DNA of 64,000 nt from JASJBU01 sp963790775 (GCA_963790775.1 CAWBPR010000017.1:1-64000); one strand, 5' to 3'. Positions 20,092 through 28,911 are shown, numbered from the stretch's first letter. Made by a program: numbers and translations. The notes: a model not told the origin generated them from the sequence alone.

Positions 20092-20604
20092 ATGAATGCA
20101 ATCAAAGCCCTTTGCTTTACACTCGCGCTGACAATCCCTGTCATCATCTGGGCAGCTGGCAAGGGCGACTACCCTACAATCAATATCACTGACATCAAAC
20201 AGACTGTCGTACAGATGAGTGTTCAGAAAGATGTCTCGCGGGAAGATGCCGTGCAGGCCCTGATGTCACGCGCGGCGGAAATCAATCTGAAATTTGTTGC
20301 CCGCCAGCAGGTTTCCAAGGAACTCGAAGCCCGTGGACTGAAAACACCCTACCTGGACATCTTTCAGTTCTGCAACCCGGAAGACGCCAGGGAGATGATC
20401 ATGTTCGACCCCATCTATGCGGCCTACATGCCCTGCCGTATCGCGATGGTGGAAGACAAGAACGGCCAGCTCTGGCTGATGATGCTCAACCTGGATATGC
20501 TGATCAACAGTGAATTATTGCCTCCTGAATTGACTGAGATTGCAATCCGCGTCAATCAGGCGATGCTGGATGTGATGGTTGCCGGCGCAACAGGTGAATT
20601 CTAG
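20092..20604 (+). CDS. DUF302 domain protein, exported
   Basis: A 170-aa protein with signal peptide (1-23) and a DUF302-type domain: FCNPEDAREMI, PIYAAYMPCRIAMVEDKNGQ and LWLMMLNLDML correspond to the conserved core of the family. DUF302 proteins are small alpha/beta proteins often linked to sulfur or redox loci, function unresolved. ATG 20092 with GGAG upstream is preferred over TTG 20080. It is probably co-transcribed with the cytochrome upstream. Confidence 0.8.
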   Translation: MNAIKALCFTLALTIPVIIWAAGKGDYPTINITDIKQTVVQMSVQKDVSREDAVQALMSRAAEINLKFVARQQVSKELEARGLKTPYLDIFQFCNPEDAREMIMFDPIYAAYMPCRIAMVEDKNGQLWLMMLNLDMLINSELLPPELTEIAIRVNQAMLDVMVAGATGEF

Positions 20605-20624
20605 ATAGCCCCTTTGTGGTCCCG

Positions 20625-20648
20625 CCCGGCACTCGAATGAGTGCCGGG
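20625..20648. terminator. Hairpin between convergent genes
   Basis: Perfect 10-bp stem CCCGGCACTC (20625-20634) and GAGTGCCGGG (20639-20648) with loop GAAT, located between the ends of the DUF302 gene and a minus-strand gene. There is no long T-run, so it may act with Rho or as a processing hairpin. Confidence 0.65.
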
Positions 20649-20667
20649 GCTTATCCGGCGAGCAGGC

Positions 20668-21384
20668 TTACAGCTCCCCGAGTGTGGTTCGATGATACTC
20701 TTCGGGCAGATTGAAACTGTCATCCGGCAACTCAAAACTCTCCCGATAGTCGATCAGTTCCTGTAATCGACCCTGTTCCCCCCACTCCCGCAAGGGCAGT
20801 CCCTTCTCTATCACCGCCAAGGGCTCGAAGATATTCACCGCCATGTCACAGGGATCCTGCATTTCCTGGGGAATCGCCTGCAGGCTGGAAAGATGCTGAA
20901 ATGCGAGCAGATCGAGATATTCCCCATAGGCGCTGGTTGCCTGTTGCATCAGGCCAGGCGCCAGCATCGCGCTGCGGCAAAGTCTGCCATTCACGAAAAA
21001 ACGCCAATACTCGGTTTTCCTGCCGGGCAATTCAGGCAAACCCTGCTCCTCGTTCATTTTGGCCTCCAGCGTCATTCCCTCAGGCAAATCTCTCGTCTGA
21101 CCCCTTGGGCTGATCTGCAGCACCGTCTTATCCTGCGAGTTAACGCTATAGATAATCTTCTGCTGGCGGTCGAGCAGGATAAAACCGTCATCGCTCTGCC
21201 CCTGGTCCATGCGCAGATAAGCCTCGGTCACCAGGATGCGGCTGATGTAGGGCTCGCTGCCTGGCTCCGCCACGCGATACACCAGCAGTTGCGCCGTCAT
21301 ATCGGCAGCAGCCAGGGGTAGCGCCATGACATTCAGCGTGAACAATACGACAAGCGTCAGGGTGTCAATCAATGTCCAGCGCAT
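20668..21384 (-). CDS. Exported hypothetical protein
   Basis: A 238-aa protein with signal peptide (about 1-27, MALPLAAA). The mature part is beta-rich (QLLVYRVAEPGSEPYISRIL; VTEAYLRMDQGQSDDGFILL) then helical, with two cysteines (residues ~136 and ~178) that could pair. It resembles unassigned periplasmic proteins of LolA-like type; I cannot name it. It overlaps the upstream DUF455 gene by 16 bp, so the two are probably co-translated. Confidence 0.65.
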   Translation of the reverse strand: MRWTLIDTLTLVVLFTLNVMALPLAAADMTAQLLVYRVAEPGSEPYISRILVTEAYLRMDQGQSDDGFILLDRQQKIIYSVNSQDKTVLQISPRGQTRDLPEGMTLEAKMNEEQGLPELPGRKTEYWRFFVNGRLCRSAMLAPGLMQQATSAYGEYLDLLAFQHLSSLQAIPQEMQDPCDMAVNIFEPLAVIEKGLPLREWGEQGRLQELIDYRESFELPDDSFNLPEEYHRTTLGEL

Positions 21385-22196
21385 AGTCTCTCCAAGCGGT
21401 CCAGTTCATGTTCGGTGAAACCTGCTTCCAGCCTCGCCTTGCGGTGCAGCGGACAGCGGATCTCCCCGTTCAGAAAGTTGTTTAACAGATCAAAATAGGC
21501 GGTTTCCGGATCCAATCCTCGCTGCTCGCACAGGTAGTTGAACCAGCGTGTGCCAAACGCCACATGAGCAATCTCTTCCTGCAGAATAATGTGCAGCACA
21601 TCCACCGTTTGCATATCGCCAAGCTTACGCAAGCGCTGCATGATCCCCGGCGTCACATCCAGTCCCCGCGCCTCAAGCATGCGTGGCACCAGCGCCATGC
21701 GCACCAGCAGATCATCGGCGGTGCGCACCGCCATATCCCACAGGCCATTGTGTGCCGGGAAGTCTCCATAGTCGACAGCAGACGCCTGCAAGCGTTCTAG
21801 CAGCAGGCGAAAATGCACCGCTTCCTCTTTCGCGACACGCACCCAGTCGGTGTAATAGGCTGGGGGCATCCCGGGAAACCGCTGCACGGCATCCCATGCC
21901 AGGTTGACGGCATTGAATTCGATATGCGCAATCGCATGAATCAGGGCCAGTCGGCCCTGTTCGGTGCCGAGGCCCCGCCTTGGCAACTGACTGGGATGGA
22001 CCAGCTCGGGCCGCGATGGATGACCGGCATCAGTAGTAGTCTGCGAGGCGGCATCGCCGCCATGCAGACCCAGTTCACCCGACTCCCAGGCCTCAGCCAC
22101 TTGATGCGTCCGCAACAGTTTCTGATCCACATCCTCGATCAGCAGGCACTCCCGGGCCGCATCAAACAGACTGGGGGGGTTCACGGCATCAGTCAT
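21369..22196 (-). CDS. DUF455 ferritin-like protein
   Basis: A 275-aa cytosolic protein of the DUF455 family, predicted di-iron ferritin-like four-helix bundle. Metal-binding patterns are visible: HAIAHIEFNAVNLAWDA, KEEAVHFRLL and LQEEIAHVAFG, the E..H pairs on successive helices. The family is related in fold to MiaE-type tRNA hydroxylases, but no reaction is proven. Its start overlaps the end of the glycerate kinase gene by ATGA, indicating translational coupling. Confidence 0.85.
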   Translation of the reverse strand: MTDAVNPPSLFDAARECLLIEDVDQKLLRTHQVAEAWESGELGLHGGDAASQTTTDAGHPSRPELVHPSQLPRRGLGTEQGRLALIHAIAHIEFNAVNLAWDAVQRFPGMPPAYYTDWVRVAKEEAVHFRLLLERLQASAVDYGDFPAHNGLWDMAVRTADDLLVRMALVPRMLEARGLDVTPGIMQRLRKLGDMQTVDVLHIILQEEIAHVAFGTRWFNYLCEQRGLDPETAYFDLLNNFLNGEIRCPLHRKARLEAGFTEHELDRLERLCAGH

Positions 22197-23518
22197 AGTT
22201 TCAGGCCGATGATCAGATCCATCACATTGGTGCCGGTCGGACCGCTGGTGATCAGGTCTCCGCTAGCCTCCAGCAGACTGCCGGCGGCGGCCGCCTGCAG
22301 GATTTGCCCGGCATCCAGGCCTTCCGTCCGTGCCCTGTCGAGAGTGCCGCCATCCACCAATGCGCCGGCATCTGCCGTGGGTCCATCGGTGCCATCGGTG
22401 CCGACGGACAGCAACCATACATTTTCCCGGCCGGATAAGACTTCAGCCGCCGCCAGGGCGAGATGCTGATTCCTGCCGCCCTTGCCAGGTTGCGGCGGCA
22501 GCCTGACGGTAGTCTCACCGCCCCAGACATGGACCCCGGGGTCTCCCTGCAACAGCTCACCGGCCAGACGCCTGCCATTCTCCGCGGCATCCCCATCGAC
22601 AAACTCAGACCCGACCCACACCTGATACCCCAAGGCGCTGGCCTGCTCGGCTGCAGTCTGCTTGGCCAGCTCCAGATTGGCGACAATCTCGATTGGCGGT
22701 CCAACCCGCTGTGGCGATTGCCGCTGCCTGAGGCCTTCGGCAAGCGGTTTTGTCAACCAATCCGGCAGCGCCAAGCTTTGCAGCTGCTTCGCCAATTCGG
22801 GTTCCGGCGCCAGCAGCCCGGAACCGATGATTCCCGGCAGATCACCGGGCACATCGGAAATAGCCAGGGCGCGGACCGGCCTGTCATCTATCCAGCGCAG
22901 TAAGCCGCCCCCCTTGATCAGCGACAGACCCTTGCGCACCCGATTGATTTCATCGATCGCCAGTCCGCTGCCCAGCAGCCAGCCATTGGCGCGAACCAGA
23001 AACTCCTGATCCACTCCGCGCACCGGATATTCCACCAGGCTGGATGCACCACCGGAAATCAGAAACAGCAGTGATGTGTGATCTCTGAGTGAGAGAAACT
23101 CGATGAGCCGCTCTCCTGCGGCCAGACTGCCGCTGTCGGGCATGGGATGGCCACCCTCCATCAGGCTCCATCCGGTTTCAGGCAAACGCGCGGCGTCAAG
23201 ATGTCCCGGCTTGGAGATCACCAGACCCCGCTTGATGCGCTGTCCCAGTACCTCCCTGGCCCCTTCAGCCATCGACTGCGCGGCCTTACCCACCGCCACC
23301 AGGCTTACCTCCCCGTTCAGTGGCGCCTGCCTGAGCCTTTCCGCCACGGCATTGCGGCCATTCACGGCGAGCACCGCAGCCTGATAGATCTCCAGCAGGG
23401 CGCGCCTGCTCTGTCTGTCTATAGTTGAATCATGCAATTTTCTTCTTCCCGGTTGTCTCGTCACTGCCAGACACGAATGCCTGCCCACTGCGCTTTGCCG
23501 TAAAATTCTGCGAAACAC
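22193..23518 (-). CDS. Glycerate 2-kinase (MOFRL/DUF4147 family)
   Basis: A protein of up to 441 aa phosphorylating D-glycerate to 2-phosphoglycerate, linking glyoxylate metabolism to glycolysis. Domains: N-terminal DUF4147 Rossmann-like region with VAVGKAAQSMAEGA and LISGGASSLVEYP, and the C-terminal MOFRL domain with GGETTVRLP, GKGGRNQHLALAAA and SVGTDGTDGPTADAGA. The true start is uncertain: homology begins around HDSTIDRQSRRALLEIYQAA, so TTG at 23435-23437 may be the start and the first 27 residues spurious. First gene of a three-gene minus-strand operon. Confidence 0.87.
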   Translation of the reverse strand: MFRRILRQSAVGRHSCLAVTRQPGRRKLHDSTIDRQSRRALLEIYQAAVLAVNGRNAVAERLRQAPLNGEVSLVAVGKAAQSMAEGAREVLGQRIKRGLVISKPGHLDAARLPETGWSLMEGGHPMPDSGSLAAGERLIEFLSLRDHTSLLFLISGGASSLVEYPVRGVDQEFLVRANGWLLGSGLAIDEINRVRKGLSLIKGGGLLRWIDDRPVRALAISDVPGDLPGIIGSGLLAPEPELAKQLQSLALPDWLTKPLAEGLRQRQSPQRVGPPIEIVANLELAKQTAAEQASALGYQVWVGSEFVDGDAAENGRRLAGELLQGDPGVHVWGGETTVRLPPQPGKGGRNQHLALAAAEVLSGRENVWLLSVGTDGTDGPTADAGALVDGGTLDRARTEGLDAGQILQAAAAGSLLEASGDLITSGPTGTNVMDLIIGLKL

Positions 23519-23568
23519 TGAATCCTAAAATATCACCTTGAAAGAATACCAGCACACTGGGTTAGAAT

Positions 23569-24531
23569 GTGTTGTTTATTGGCACTACTGGGGACACAGC
23601 TTTGGGAAGCATTCAGCTACGTCGCAATTTCAGCCGCAACATCCTGATCAGGATGATATTTCTTTTCATCATCATTGCCGGATTGATGGTTTGGAAATTC
23701 GAGTTCATCAACCAGGTTTACTTCCGCGACCAGCTGACCAGTACCGGCTTGATCATCAACGGCACCATTGTCGGCCTGTTCAGTGTCGGCATCCTGCGTA
23801 TGATCACCATCTTCCTGCACTACATGCGGGAGGAGAACTCGCTGATGGTTTTTCTCAGGAACCTGCGCGAGGGGCAACGCGATCCACTCGAACAGATCCC
23901 TAAAAAGTCTATCATTGCGATCCGCTTCCGCACCATGCAGGGGCTTTACAAGGCCAACTGCCCGATCAACCACGGTTCTCTCGCCTCCACCCTGGTGGCC
24001 AATGAAAGCACCCGCAACAGCCTGCCGAAATTTATCAACAACATCCTGATTCTGACCGGTGTATTCGGCACCATCGTTTCGCTCTCGATTGCCCTGATCG
24101 GCGCATCTGACATGCTGGAGAGCGCGGTCAATGTCGGCGGTATGGGGATGGTGGTGCACGGCATGTCCACGGCGCTCTCGACTACTATCACCGCGATCGT
24201 CTGCTTTATCTTTTTTGGTTATTTCCATCTCAAGCTGACCGATGTGCAGACCAATCTGGTGAGCGCCGTCGAGCAGGTGACCGTCAACGAGCTTATCCCC
24301 CGGTTCCAGGTGCATGCCGACAGTGCGCTGTATGAATTTACCGGCCTGGTGCGCTCCCTGCAGGAACTGGTCAATCAGATGTTTCAATCCCAGAAGTCCC
24401 TGGAAGCCGTGGAACTGAATATCCTCACCACCCTGCAGAGCTACGAATCCCGGTCTGGCACGCACATCACAGACATGGCGGAACTCAAGAATATTCTGAA
24501 ACGCGGCTTCCGTCTGCACGAGGATGATTGA
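23569..24531 (+). CDS. MotA/TolQ/ExbB-like proton channel protein
   Basis: A protein of up to 320 aa with four predicted TM helices (about 27-45, 60-85, 155-178, 198-225), the layout of the MotA/TolQ/ExbB family of stator subunits. The conserved block spans TLTGVFGTIVSLSIAL-like sequence to GMSTALSTTITAIVCFI, with the Gly/Thr residues lining the channel. The C-terminus is a cytosolic helical tail of about 95 residues. Start is uncertain between GTG 23569 and TTG 23602 (the latter has GGGGA upstream). The stop overlaps the start of the MotB/ExbD-like gene (TGATG), so the two are translated together. Not flagellar: no chemotaxis or flagellar genes nearby. Confidence 0.8.
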   Translation: MLFIGTTGDTALGSIQLRRNFSRNILIRMIFLFIIIAGLMVWKFEFINQVYFRDQLTSTGLIINGTIVGLFSVGILRMITIFLHYMREENSLMVFLRNLREGQRDPLEQIPKKSIIAIRFRTMQGLYKANCPINHGSLASTLVANESTRNSLPKFINNILILTGVFGTIVSLSIALIGASDMLESAVNVGGMGMVVHGMSTALSTTITAIVCFIFFGYFHLKLTDVQTNLVSAVEQVTVNELIPRFQVHADSALYEFTGLVRSLQELVNQMFQSQKSLEAVELNILTTLQSYESRSGTHITDMAELKNILKRGFRLHEDD

Positions 24532-25538
24532 TGGACGACAGTTTCATCGACCTGCGCCTCAACAGCCATTCTGCCCAGGCGGAGGATAGCTTCTGGCCCT
24601 CCTTCACGGATATCATGACGGTGATCGTGATGATTTTCATGCTCGCCATGGTTATCCTCCTGGTGCGCAATATGGAGTTGGTCAATCAGCTGCGCGCCAC
24701 CATGATGGCGGAACAGGAGGCAATCGAGCTGGCGCGCACCACCGGCGCGCAGAATGAAACCCTGGAAGAACGACTGATAGCCAGGGAACACGAACTCTCC
24801 ATGTTGCGCATGCAGTTGATGCGTATGGAGGAGGAGTCTGAACAGCAAGAGGCTGCGATCACCAGTCAGCGGTACACGATCGACTCACTCTCCCGGGAGA
24901 GCAACAGTCTGTCAGACCAGGTCAATCAACTGACCCGGGAAAGAAAGAACCTGACCAGCCAGGTGGAACGTCTCACGGATAATTCAAACCGCCTGCAGAA
25001 CCAGGTCACTGAAGCAAATCAGAGTATCGATAACCTGAATCAGGATCTGAGTCGCCTGCAGCTGCGTCAGGCGCTGACGCTCAAGGAACTGGCCACGCTG
25101 CGCCTCTCCTACAGCACTCAGGAAGAGGAACTGGAGGCTGCCAGGGCCCTCAACATGGAAAGGGATGAGGCGCTTACGGCGCTGCAATCCGATTACAGTT
25201 CTCTCGAAATAAAATATAACAAGCTGCTCCGGCCGGCTCGCTCATCCCGCGGCAAGACTCTGGTGGAAGTGCGTTATTACAAATCCGGCGACAGCTTCCG
25301 CATCGACTACAAAGGCCCCCAGAGTCAGGGCTTCACTAGCATATCCCGAAACAAACTGGATCAAACCCTTACCAAACTGAAACAGGAACATCCTGATGGC
25401 CTGTATATCAAGGTTATCCTGCCCAAAGACAGCGGCCTTTCCTATAGTGAGGCCTGGTCTTTCACCAATCATCTGCACCAGACCTACGACTATTATTACC
25501 AGCAGGAGGCGCAGAAGGAGCGGATCATCTCTGACTGA
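24531..25538 (+). CDS. MotB/ExbD-like protein with long periplasmic coiled coil
   Basis: A 335-aa partner of the MotA-like channel. A short cytosolic N-terminus leads into one TM helix, SFTDIMTVIVMIFMLAMVI, where Asp27 is at the position of the proton-carrying Asp of MotB/ExbD. Residues about 50-235 form a heptad-rich coiled coil (QVNQLTRERKNLTSQVERL). The last 95 residues form a compact domain with LKQEHPDGLYIKVILP, which resembles the ExbD/TolR periplasmic domain; there is no OmpA peptidoglycan-binding domain. The design places a TolR-like head about 25 nm from the membrane. Two Slp lipoproteins follow. Confidence 0.75.
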   Translation: MDDSFIDLRLNSHSAQAEDSFWPSFTDIMTVIVMIFMLAMVILLVRNMELVNQLRATMMAEQEAIELARTTGAQNETLEERLIAREHELSMLRMQLMRMEEESEQQEAAITSQRYTIDSLSRESNSLSDQVNQLTRERKNLTSQVERLTDNSNRLQNQVTEANQSIDNLNQDLSRLQLRQALTLKELATLRLSYSTQEEELEAARALNMERDEALTALQSDYSSLEIKYNKLLRPARSSRGKTLVEVRYYKSGDSFRIDYKGPQSQGFTSISRNKLDQTLTKLKQEHPDGLYIKVILPKDSGLSYSEAWSFTNHLHQTYDYYYQQEAQKERIISD

Positions 25539-25628
25539 AGATTTCACAAACTCAATACAAGGAGAGCTGAATTAACCTTGCGTAAAACTGTCCATATATA
25601 AGTAGATTCGAAAGGGAGTAGTTTGCAT

Positions 25629-26165
25629 ATGTTTTTCTGGGCGAGATACCTGACCCTGTTGCTCATCGGCCTTTACCTTACCGGATGCGCCTCCACCATA
25701 CCGGATCTCATCAAACAGGCGCCAAAAGGTGATATTGGGTTGGATGAAGCACAACAAAAACCAAATGATTTCATTAACTCCAATGTACGCTGGGGCGGCA
25801 GCATCATCGAGGTTGAAAATCTTCCTGAAAAAACCCTCATCGAAGTCCTTGGCCGCCAGCTGACCAAGAATGGCAGGCCTGACGCGTCAGGCCGCAGTCT
25901 GGGGCGCTTCAAAATCTCTCTGCCAGGTTTCATCGAACCGGAAGAGTTCCCCAAAGACCGCCTGATCACAGTGTACGGAAAACTCACGGGAGTAGTTACG
26001 GGACAGGTAGGTTCCTACAGCTACAGCTATCCAGTGGTGAAATCCGCAAGCTACCACCTGTGGGCTGAACAGAGGAATTATCGATACTATGATCATTACG
26101 ACCCGTTTTATTACCACTGGTACCCCTACTGGTACAGGCATCCGCATCCCTATTATTGGTATTAA
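25629..26165 (+). CDS. Slp-family outer-membrane lipoprotein
   Basis: A 178-aa lipoprotein with lipobox LYLTGC. The Slp core is present: SNVRWGGSIIEVENLPEKT, EVLGRQLTKNGRPD, GRFKISLPGF, and DRLITVYGKLTGVVTGQVG, with SYSYPVVKSASYHLW. The C-terminus is extraordinarily Tyr/His/Trp-rich (PFYYHWYPYWYRHPHPYY), a possible metal-binding or surface patch. ATG 25629 with GGGAG upstream is chosen. Slp proteins are induced under carbon starvation and sit in the outer membrane; their exact role is unclear. Confidence 0.85.
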   Translation: MFFWARYLTLLLIGLYLTGCASTIPDLIKQAPKGDIGLDEAQQKPNDFINSNVRWGGSIIEVENLPEKTLIEVLGRQLTKNGRPDASGRSLGRFKISLPGFIEPEEFPKDRLITVYGKLTGVVTGQVGSYSYSYPVVKSASYHLWAEQRNYRYYDHYDPFYYHWYPYWYRHPHPYYWY

Positions 26166-26176
26166 GCGCTAGGTTG

Positions 26177-26701
26177 ATGCGCTCCTTCACCCTGACTGTA
26201 CTGTGCCTGCTGCTCTCTGCCTGCAGTGGTTCCATGCAGACACGACCAGTCATGGGGGATCGTTCCATCTCCCCCGCAGAGGCGGCGCAGGATATCACGC
26301 GGCTTAAATCAGTGGTTGTCGAGTGGGGCGGCGTAATTGTCGAGACCCACAATCTGGAAACTTCCAGCGAGATACAGATCATCGCCTATCCCCTGGAGGA
26401 TGACGGCAAACCCGATCTTGATAAACCTCCCAGTGGCCGGTTCATCGCAGTCAGCCAAGGCTACCGGGAGTCTGTGGATTACAAAAAAGGGCGCACCATT
26501 ACCCTGAGTGGCGCCGTGCTGGGGATACGTCAGGGTAAGGTTGGAAAAGCCGACTATAACTTCCCGTTGGTGCAGCCAAATGAGATGCAACTCTGGCCAC
26601 TGCCGTCCAGCTCCGACTCAAGTTCGAGATGGCATTTTGGTTTCGGCATTGGTTCTGGTGGCGGATCTCACGGCAGTATCGGCATTGGCATCGGCCTTTA
26701 A
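26177..26701 (+). CDS. Slp-family outer-membrane lipoprotein, second copy
   Basis: A 174-aa paralogue of the preceding gene, starting 11 bp after it. Signal peptide with lipobox LLSAC; Slp core VVEWGGVIVETHNLETSS, YPLEDDGKPDLD, GRFIAVSQGY, GRTITLSGAVLGIRQGKVG, YNFPLVQPNEMQLWP. The C-terminal tail is Gly/Ser-rich (GFGIGSGGGSHGSIGIGIG) instead of aromatic. Tandem Slp genes next to a MotA/MotB-like pair suggest a shared envelope function. The ATG at 26156 further upstream is inside the previous gene and less likely. Confidence 0.85.
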   Translation: MRSFTLTVLCLLLSACSGSMQTRPVMGDRSISPAEAAQDITRLKSVVVEWGGVIVETHNLETSSEIQIIAYPLEDDGKPDLDKPPSGRFIAVSQGYRESVDYKKGRTITLSGAVLGIRQGKVGKADYNFPLVQPNEMQLWPLPSSSDSSSRWHFGFGIGSGGGSHGSIGIGIGL

Positions 26702-27069
26702 TCTTGTGGCTCATAACAATCCCGGATAAAACGGGGACTGCAGATCGCCAGAAAAATCAGGCTGGCGGCTTGCCTGTTGCTGATGCGTTGACTGCAACCC
26801 GGCGGGATCAACACCACATCACCCGGGTTGACTCGCTGGCGTTTCAAGTCTTCCCCCAATTCGACCTCCCCTTGTCCCTGCAAAATAACATAGCGCTCCG
26901 TCACACCGTTCAGACGATGCAGCCGGGTGGTAACCCCAGGCTCGACGCGAACCCTGGCAATTGAGACATCAGGATCATGGACCGAGTTTAAAAGCTCGTT
27001 GATATAACAGCCTTCCGCTGTGAAGCGGAATTCGGTGTCGCCGGAATATGCAACAACCTGACCTTTCAT
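26698..27069 (-). CDS. Cupin-domain protein
   Basis: A 123-aa single-domain cupin. The two cupin motifs are visible: VEPGVTTRLHRLNGVTERYV (motif 1, metal-binding His/Glu) and VNPGDVVLIPPGCSQRI (motif 2, where the usual final His is replaced). Reduced metal ligands suggest binding rather than catalysis. Its start overlaps the end of tsaB by 4 bp (ATGA), so they form an operon. Confidence 0.82.
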   Translation of the reverse strand: MKGQVVAYSGDTEFRFTAEGCYINELLNSVHDPDVSIARVRVEPGVTTRLHRLNGVTERYVILQGQGEVELGEDLKRQRVNPGDVVLIPPGCSQRISNRQAASLIFLAICSPRFIRDCYEPQD

Positions 27070-27752
27070 CGTGCTTTTTTAGTGGCCACGTTGTCACGCA
27101 GATAGACCGGCAATGCCATCTCAGGGGCCACAGCCTGCCCCTGTCTAAAACCCTCCGCTCCGAGCAAGGCAATATCATGCGCACTGCAGAGCATTGCAGG
27201 CTCACTGCCCTTTACCCGATCCCCGCCGATGCGCTTCAGCAACTGCGGGCCATAGACGCCCCAGCCTGAGCCAACGCCGTACCATCCCGTTTCAGCAGGC
27301 ATTGGAATCTCCGCTACGGAAATCACCTGTTCCCTGCCGACCAGTTCTACCAAACCCCTGTCATTCACCTTGTAGCCCGCCCAATAGAGTTCCTGCATCC
27401 TCGCATCATAGGCAGGTAACAGCATCTGCTCACCGAGTTCACGATAGGCGCGTTGCGCCAGCGCCGCCAGCGTCGAGACAGGGACGACCGGGATGTCAGC
27501 GCCGAATGCCACACCCTGCACCACCCCGGTAGCAATACGCACTCCAGTAAAAGACCCCGGACCGCGTCCGAATGCCATGGCATCCAACTGACTGGGGCGC
27601 AATCCCGACTCGGCGACCAGAGATTCCAGCATACCGAGGATCAGTTCACTATGGCCGCGGGGTTTTACCTGATAACGGAGATGAATGTCTCCATCTATGT
27701 AAAGTGCTGCTGAGCAGGCCTCTGTAGCAGTTTCGATAGCCAGTAACTTCAT
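27066..27752 (-). CDS. tsaB: tRNA threonylcarbamoyladenosine biosynthesis protein TsaB
   Basis: TsaB (228 aa) is the ASKHA-fold scaffold of the TsaB-TsaD-TsaE complex that makes t6A37 in ANN-decoding tRNAs. It starts at the conserved MKLLAIETATEACSAAL and contains RGHSELILGML, FGRGPGSFTGVRIATGVVQG and the C-terminal PVYLRD motif. ATG 27750-27752 is chosen over a longer frame because homology begins there. Followed by the cupin gene. Confidence 0.93.
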   Translation of the reverse strand: MKLLAIETATEACSAALYIDGDIHLRYQVKPRGHSELILGMLESLVAESGLRPSQLDAMAFGRGPGSFTGVRIATGVVQGVAFGADIPVVPVSTLAALAQRAYRELGEQMLLPAYDARMQELYWAGYKVNDRGLVELVGREQVISVAEIPMPAETGWYGVGSGWGVYGPQLLKRIGGDRVKGSEPAMLCSAHDIALLGAEGFRQGQAVAPEMALPVYLRDNVATKKAR

Positions 27753-28130
27753 GCTCGGAAATGATTGAAAACGACAGTCTTCAGTATACCGCACTTGATC
27801 CTGTTCCCCCCGCTTAAGGTTAGGTCTGATGATCGCCTGCAAGCTCTAAATACTCAGTAACTGAAGGTCTTTCTTTCCTTTCGCTCGGCAACGACCCAAT
27901 CCGGAAAGAATTACGATCTCAGTCATTCTTAAAAAGTTTAACTCATTGTTTTTTATTGATTAATAATTAAAGTAACTTGTCGAACATCTTTACACTTGAA
28001 AAATAAAAAAATTGTCTTCGTATGTAACATATTGTTTTTAAATGTAATATTATTCTGGCCTGAAGTTTGCTTTAGTATGAGGCGTGCCATTAATAAATAA
28101 CGGACCAACCCGGTCAGATGGAGAAAATAA
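27753..28130. other. A+T-rich intergenic region
   Basis: Divergent promoter region between tsaB and the PEP-CTERM gene, strongly A+T-rich (about 27,900-28,100). No coding frame is supported. Confidence 0.5.
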
Positions 28131-28862
28131 ATGAGCTTTAAATACAATCTACTTTGCTTCAGCGCACTTGTGCTGGGATCAATGGGAATGCCTGCCCAGG
28201 CCCTGATCATGACTGATACCTTGACGACGGGATTCACTTTTGCCTCCTATGACACACTTTATGATCAGAATGATGGCAAGGATGCAAATGGGGTGAATTA
28301 TTTCGCGGAACTAAAAAACACCGATTATAAATCGCTTTCCCGATTTGACAGTTCATTGGGAACCCTCCTGGATGTGGATATCTGGTTCGAAACAGACTGG
28401 TCGCTTACTTCCACTGTCAATTCATACGATCCTAGGGATGACAAGACCGCTAAAGCAAAAGGTAAGGCCGTGAGCAATCAAGTGATGCGTTTGATTGACC
28501 CGAATAAAGACGTGCAGCGGAATAATGAGGTCGTCAGATCCTCCTGTAATGACCTCGAAACCTGCAGGGATACCGATACCGCCAGCGGCGCTTTCGATGG
28601 GATGTTTGATCTAAGTCTCTTCAGCCTGACTGATTTCATCGGCACAGACATGCTGGATTTTTCGATGACACGCACCCTGAGAGCCGATCTCCTGACCTGT
28701 GGTTTTAAGGATAAATGCTGGGAGAGAAACTCAAATAACGCCTGGGGCGGTGATATTTTTGTCAAGTACACCTATGCCGTGCCGGAACCATCAGCACTGT
28801 TACTTTTTGGAGTAGGACTTCTTGGCCTGGGAGCCACAAGATTGCGCATACGATTCCTCTAG
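28131..28862 (+). CDS. PEP-CTERM sorting-domain protein
   Basis: A 243-aa exported protein with an N-terminal signal peptide (1-25, ending AQA) and the C-terminal sorting signal VPEPSALLLFGVGLLGLGA followed by a basic tail (RLRIRF). The PEP motif, TM helix and arginines direct processing by an exosortase, usually to the cell surface or exopolysaccharide matrix. The mature part is acidic with four cysteines, unassigned. TGGAG precedes the ATG and a clear terminator follows. Confidence 0.88.
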   Translation: MSFKYNLLCFSALVLGSMGMPAQALIMTDTLTTGFTFASYDTLYDQNDGKDANGVNYFAELKNTDYKSLSRFDSSLGTLLDVDIWFETDWSLTSTVNSYDPRDDKTAKAKGKAVSNQVMRLIDPNKDVQRNNEVVRSSCNDLETCRDTDTASGAFDGMFDLSLFSLTDFIGTDMLDFSMTRTLRADLLTCGFKDKCWERNSNNAWGGDIFVKYTYAVPEPSALLLFGVGLLGLGATRLRIRFL

Positions 28863-28885
28863 AGCATTTGCGCATAGCAGCCTTT

Positions 28886-28911
28886 CACCCGCCTTGTGCG
28901 GGTGTTTTTTT
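28886..28911 (+). terminator. Rho-independent terminator after the PEP-CTERM gene
   Basis: Perfect 7-bp stem CACCCGC/GCGGGTG (28886-28892, 28898-28904), loop CTTGT, followed by seven T. A classic intrinsic terminator on the plus strand. Confidence 0.92.

Noticed and set aside
23569..25538. Zorya ZorA/ZorB defence pair
   Set aside because: No OmpA-like domain in the MotB-like protein, no long ZorA tail, and no ZorC/D/E genes nearby.
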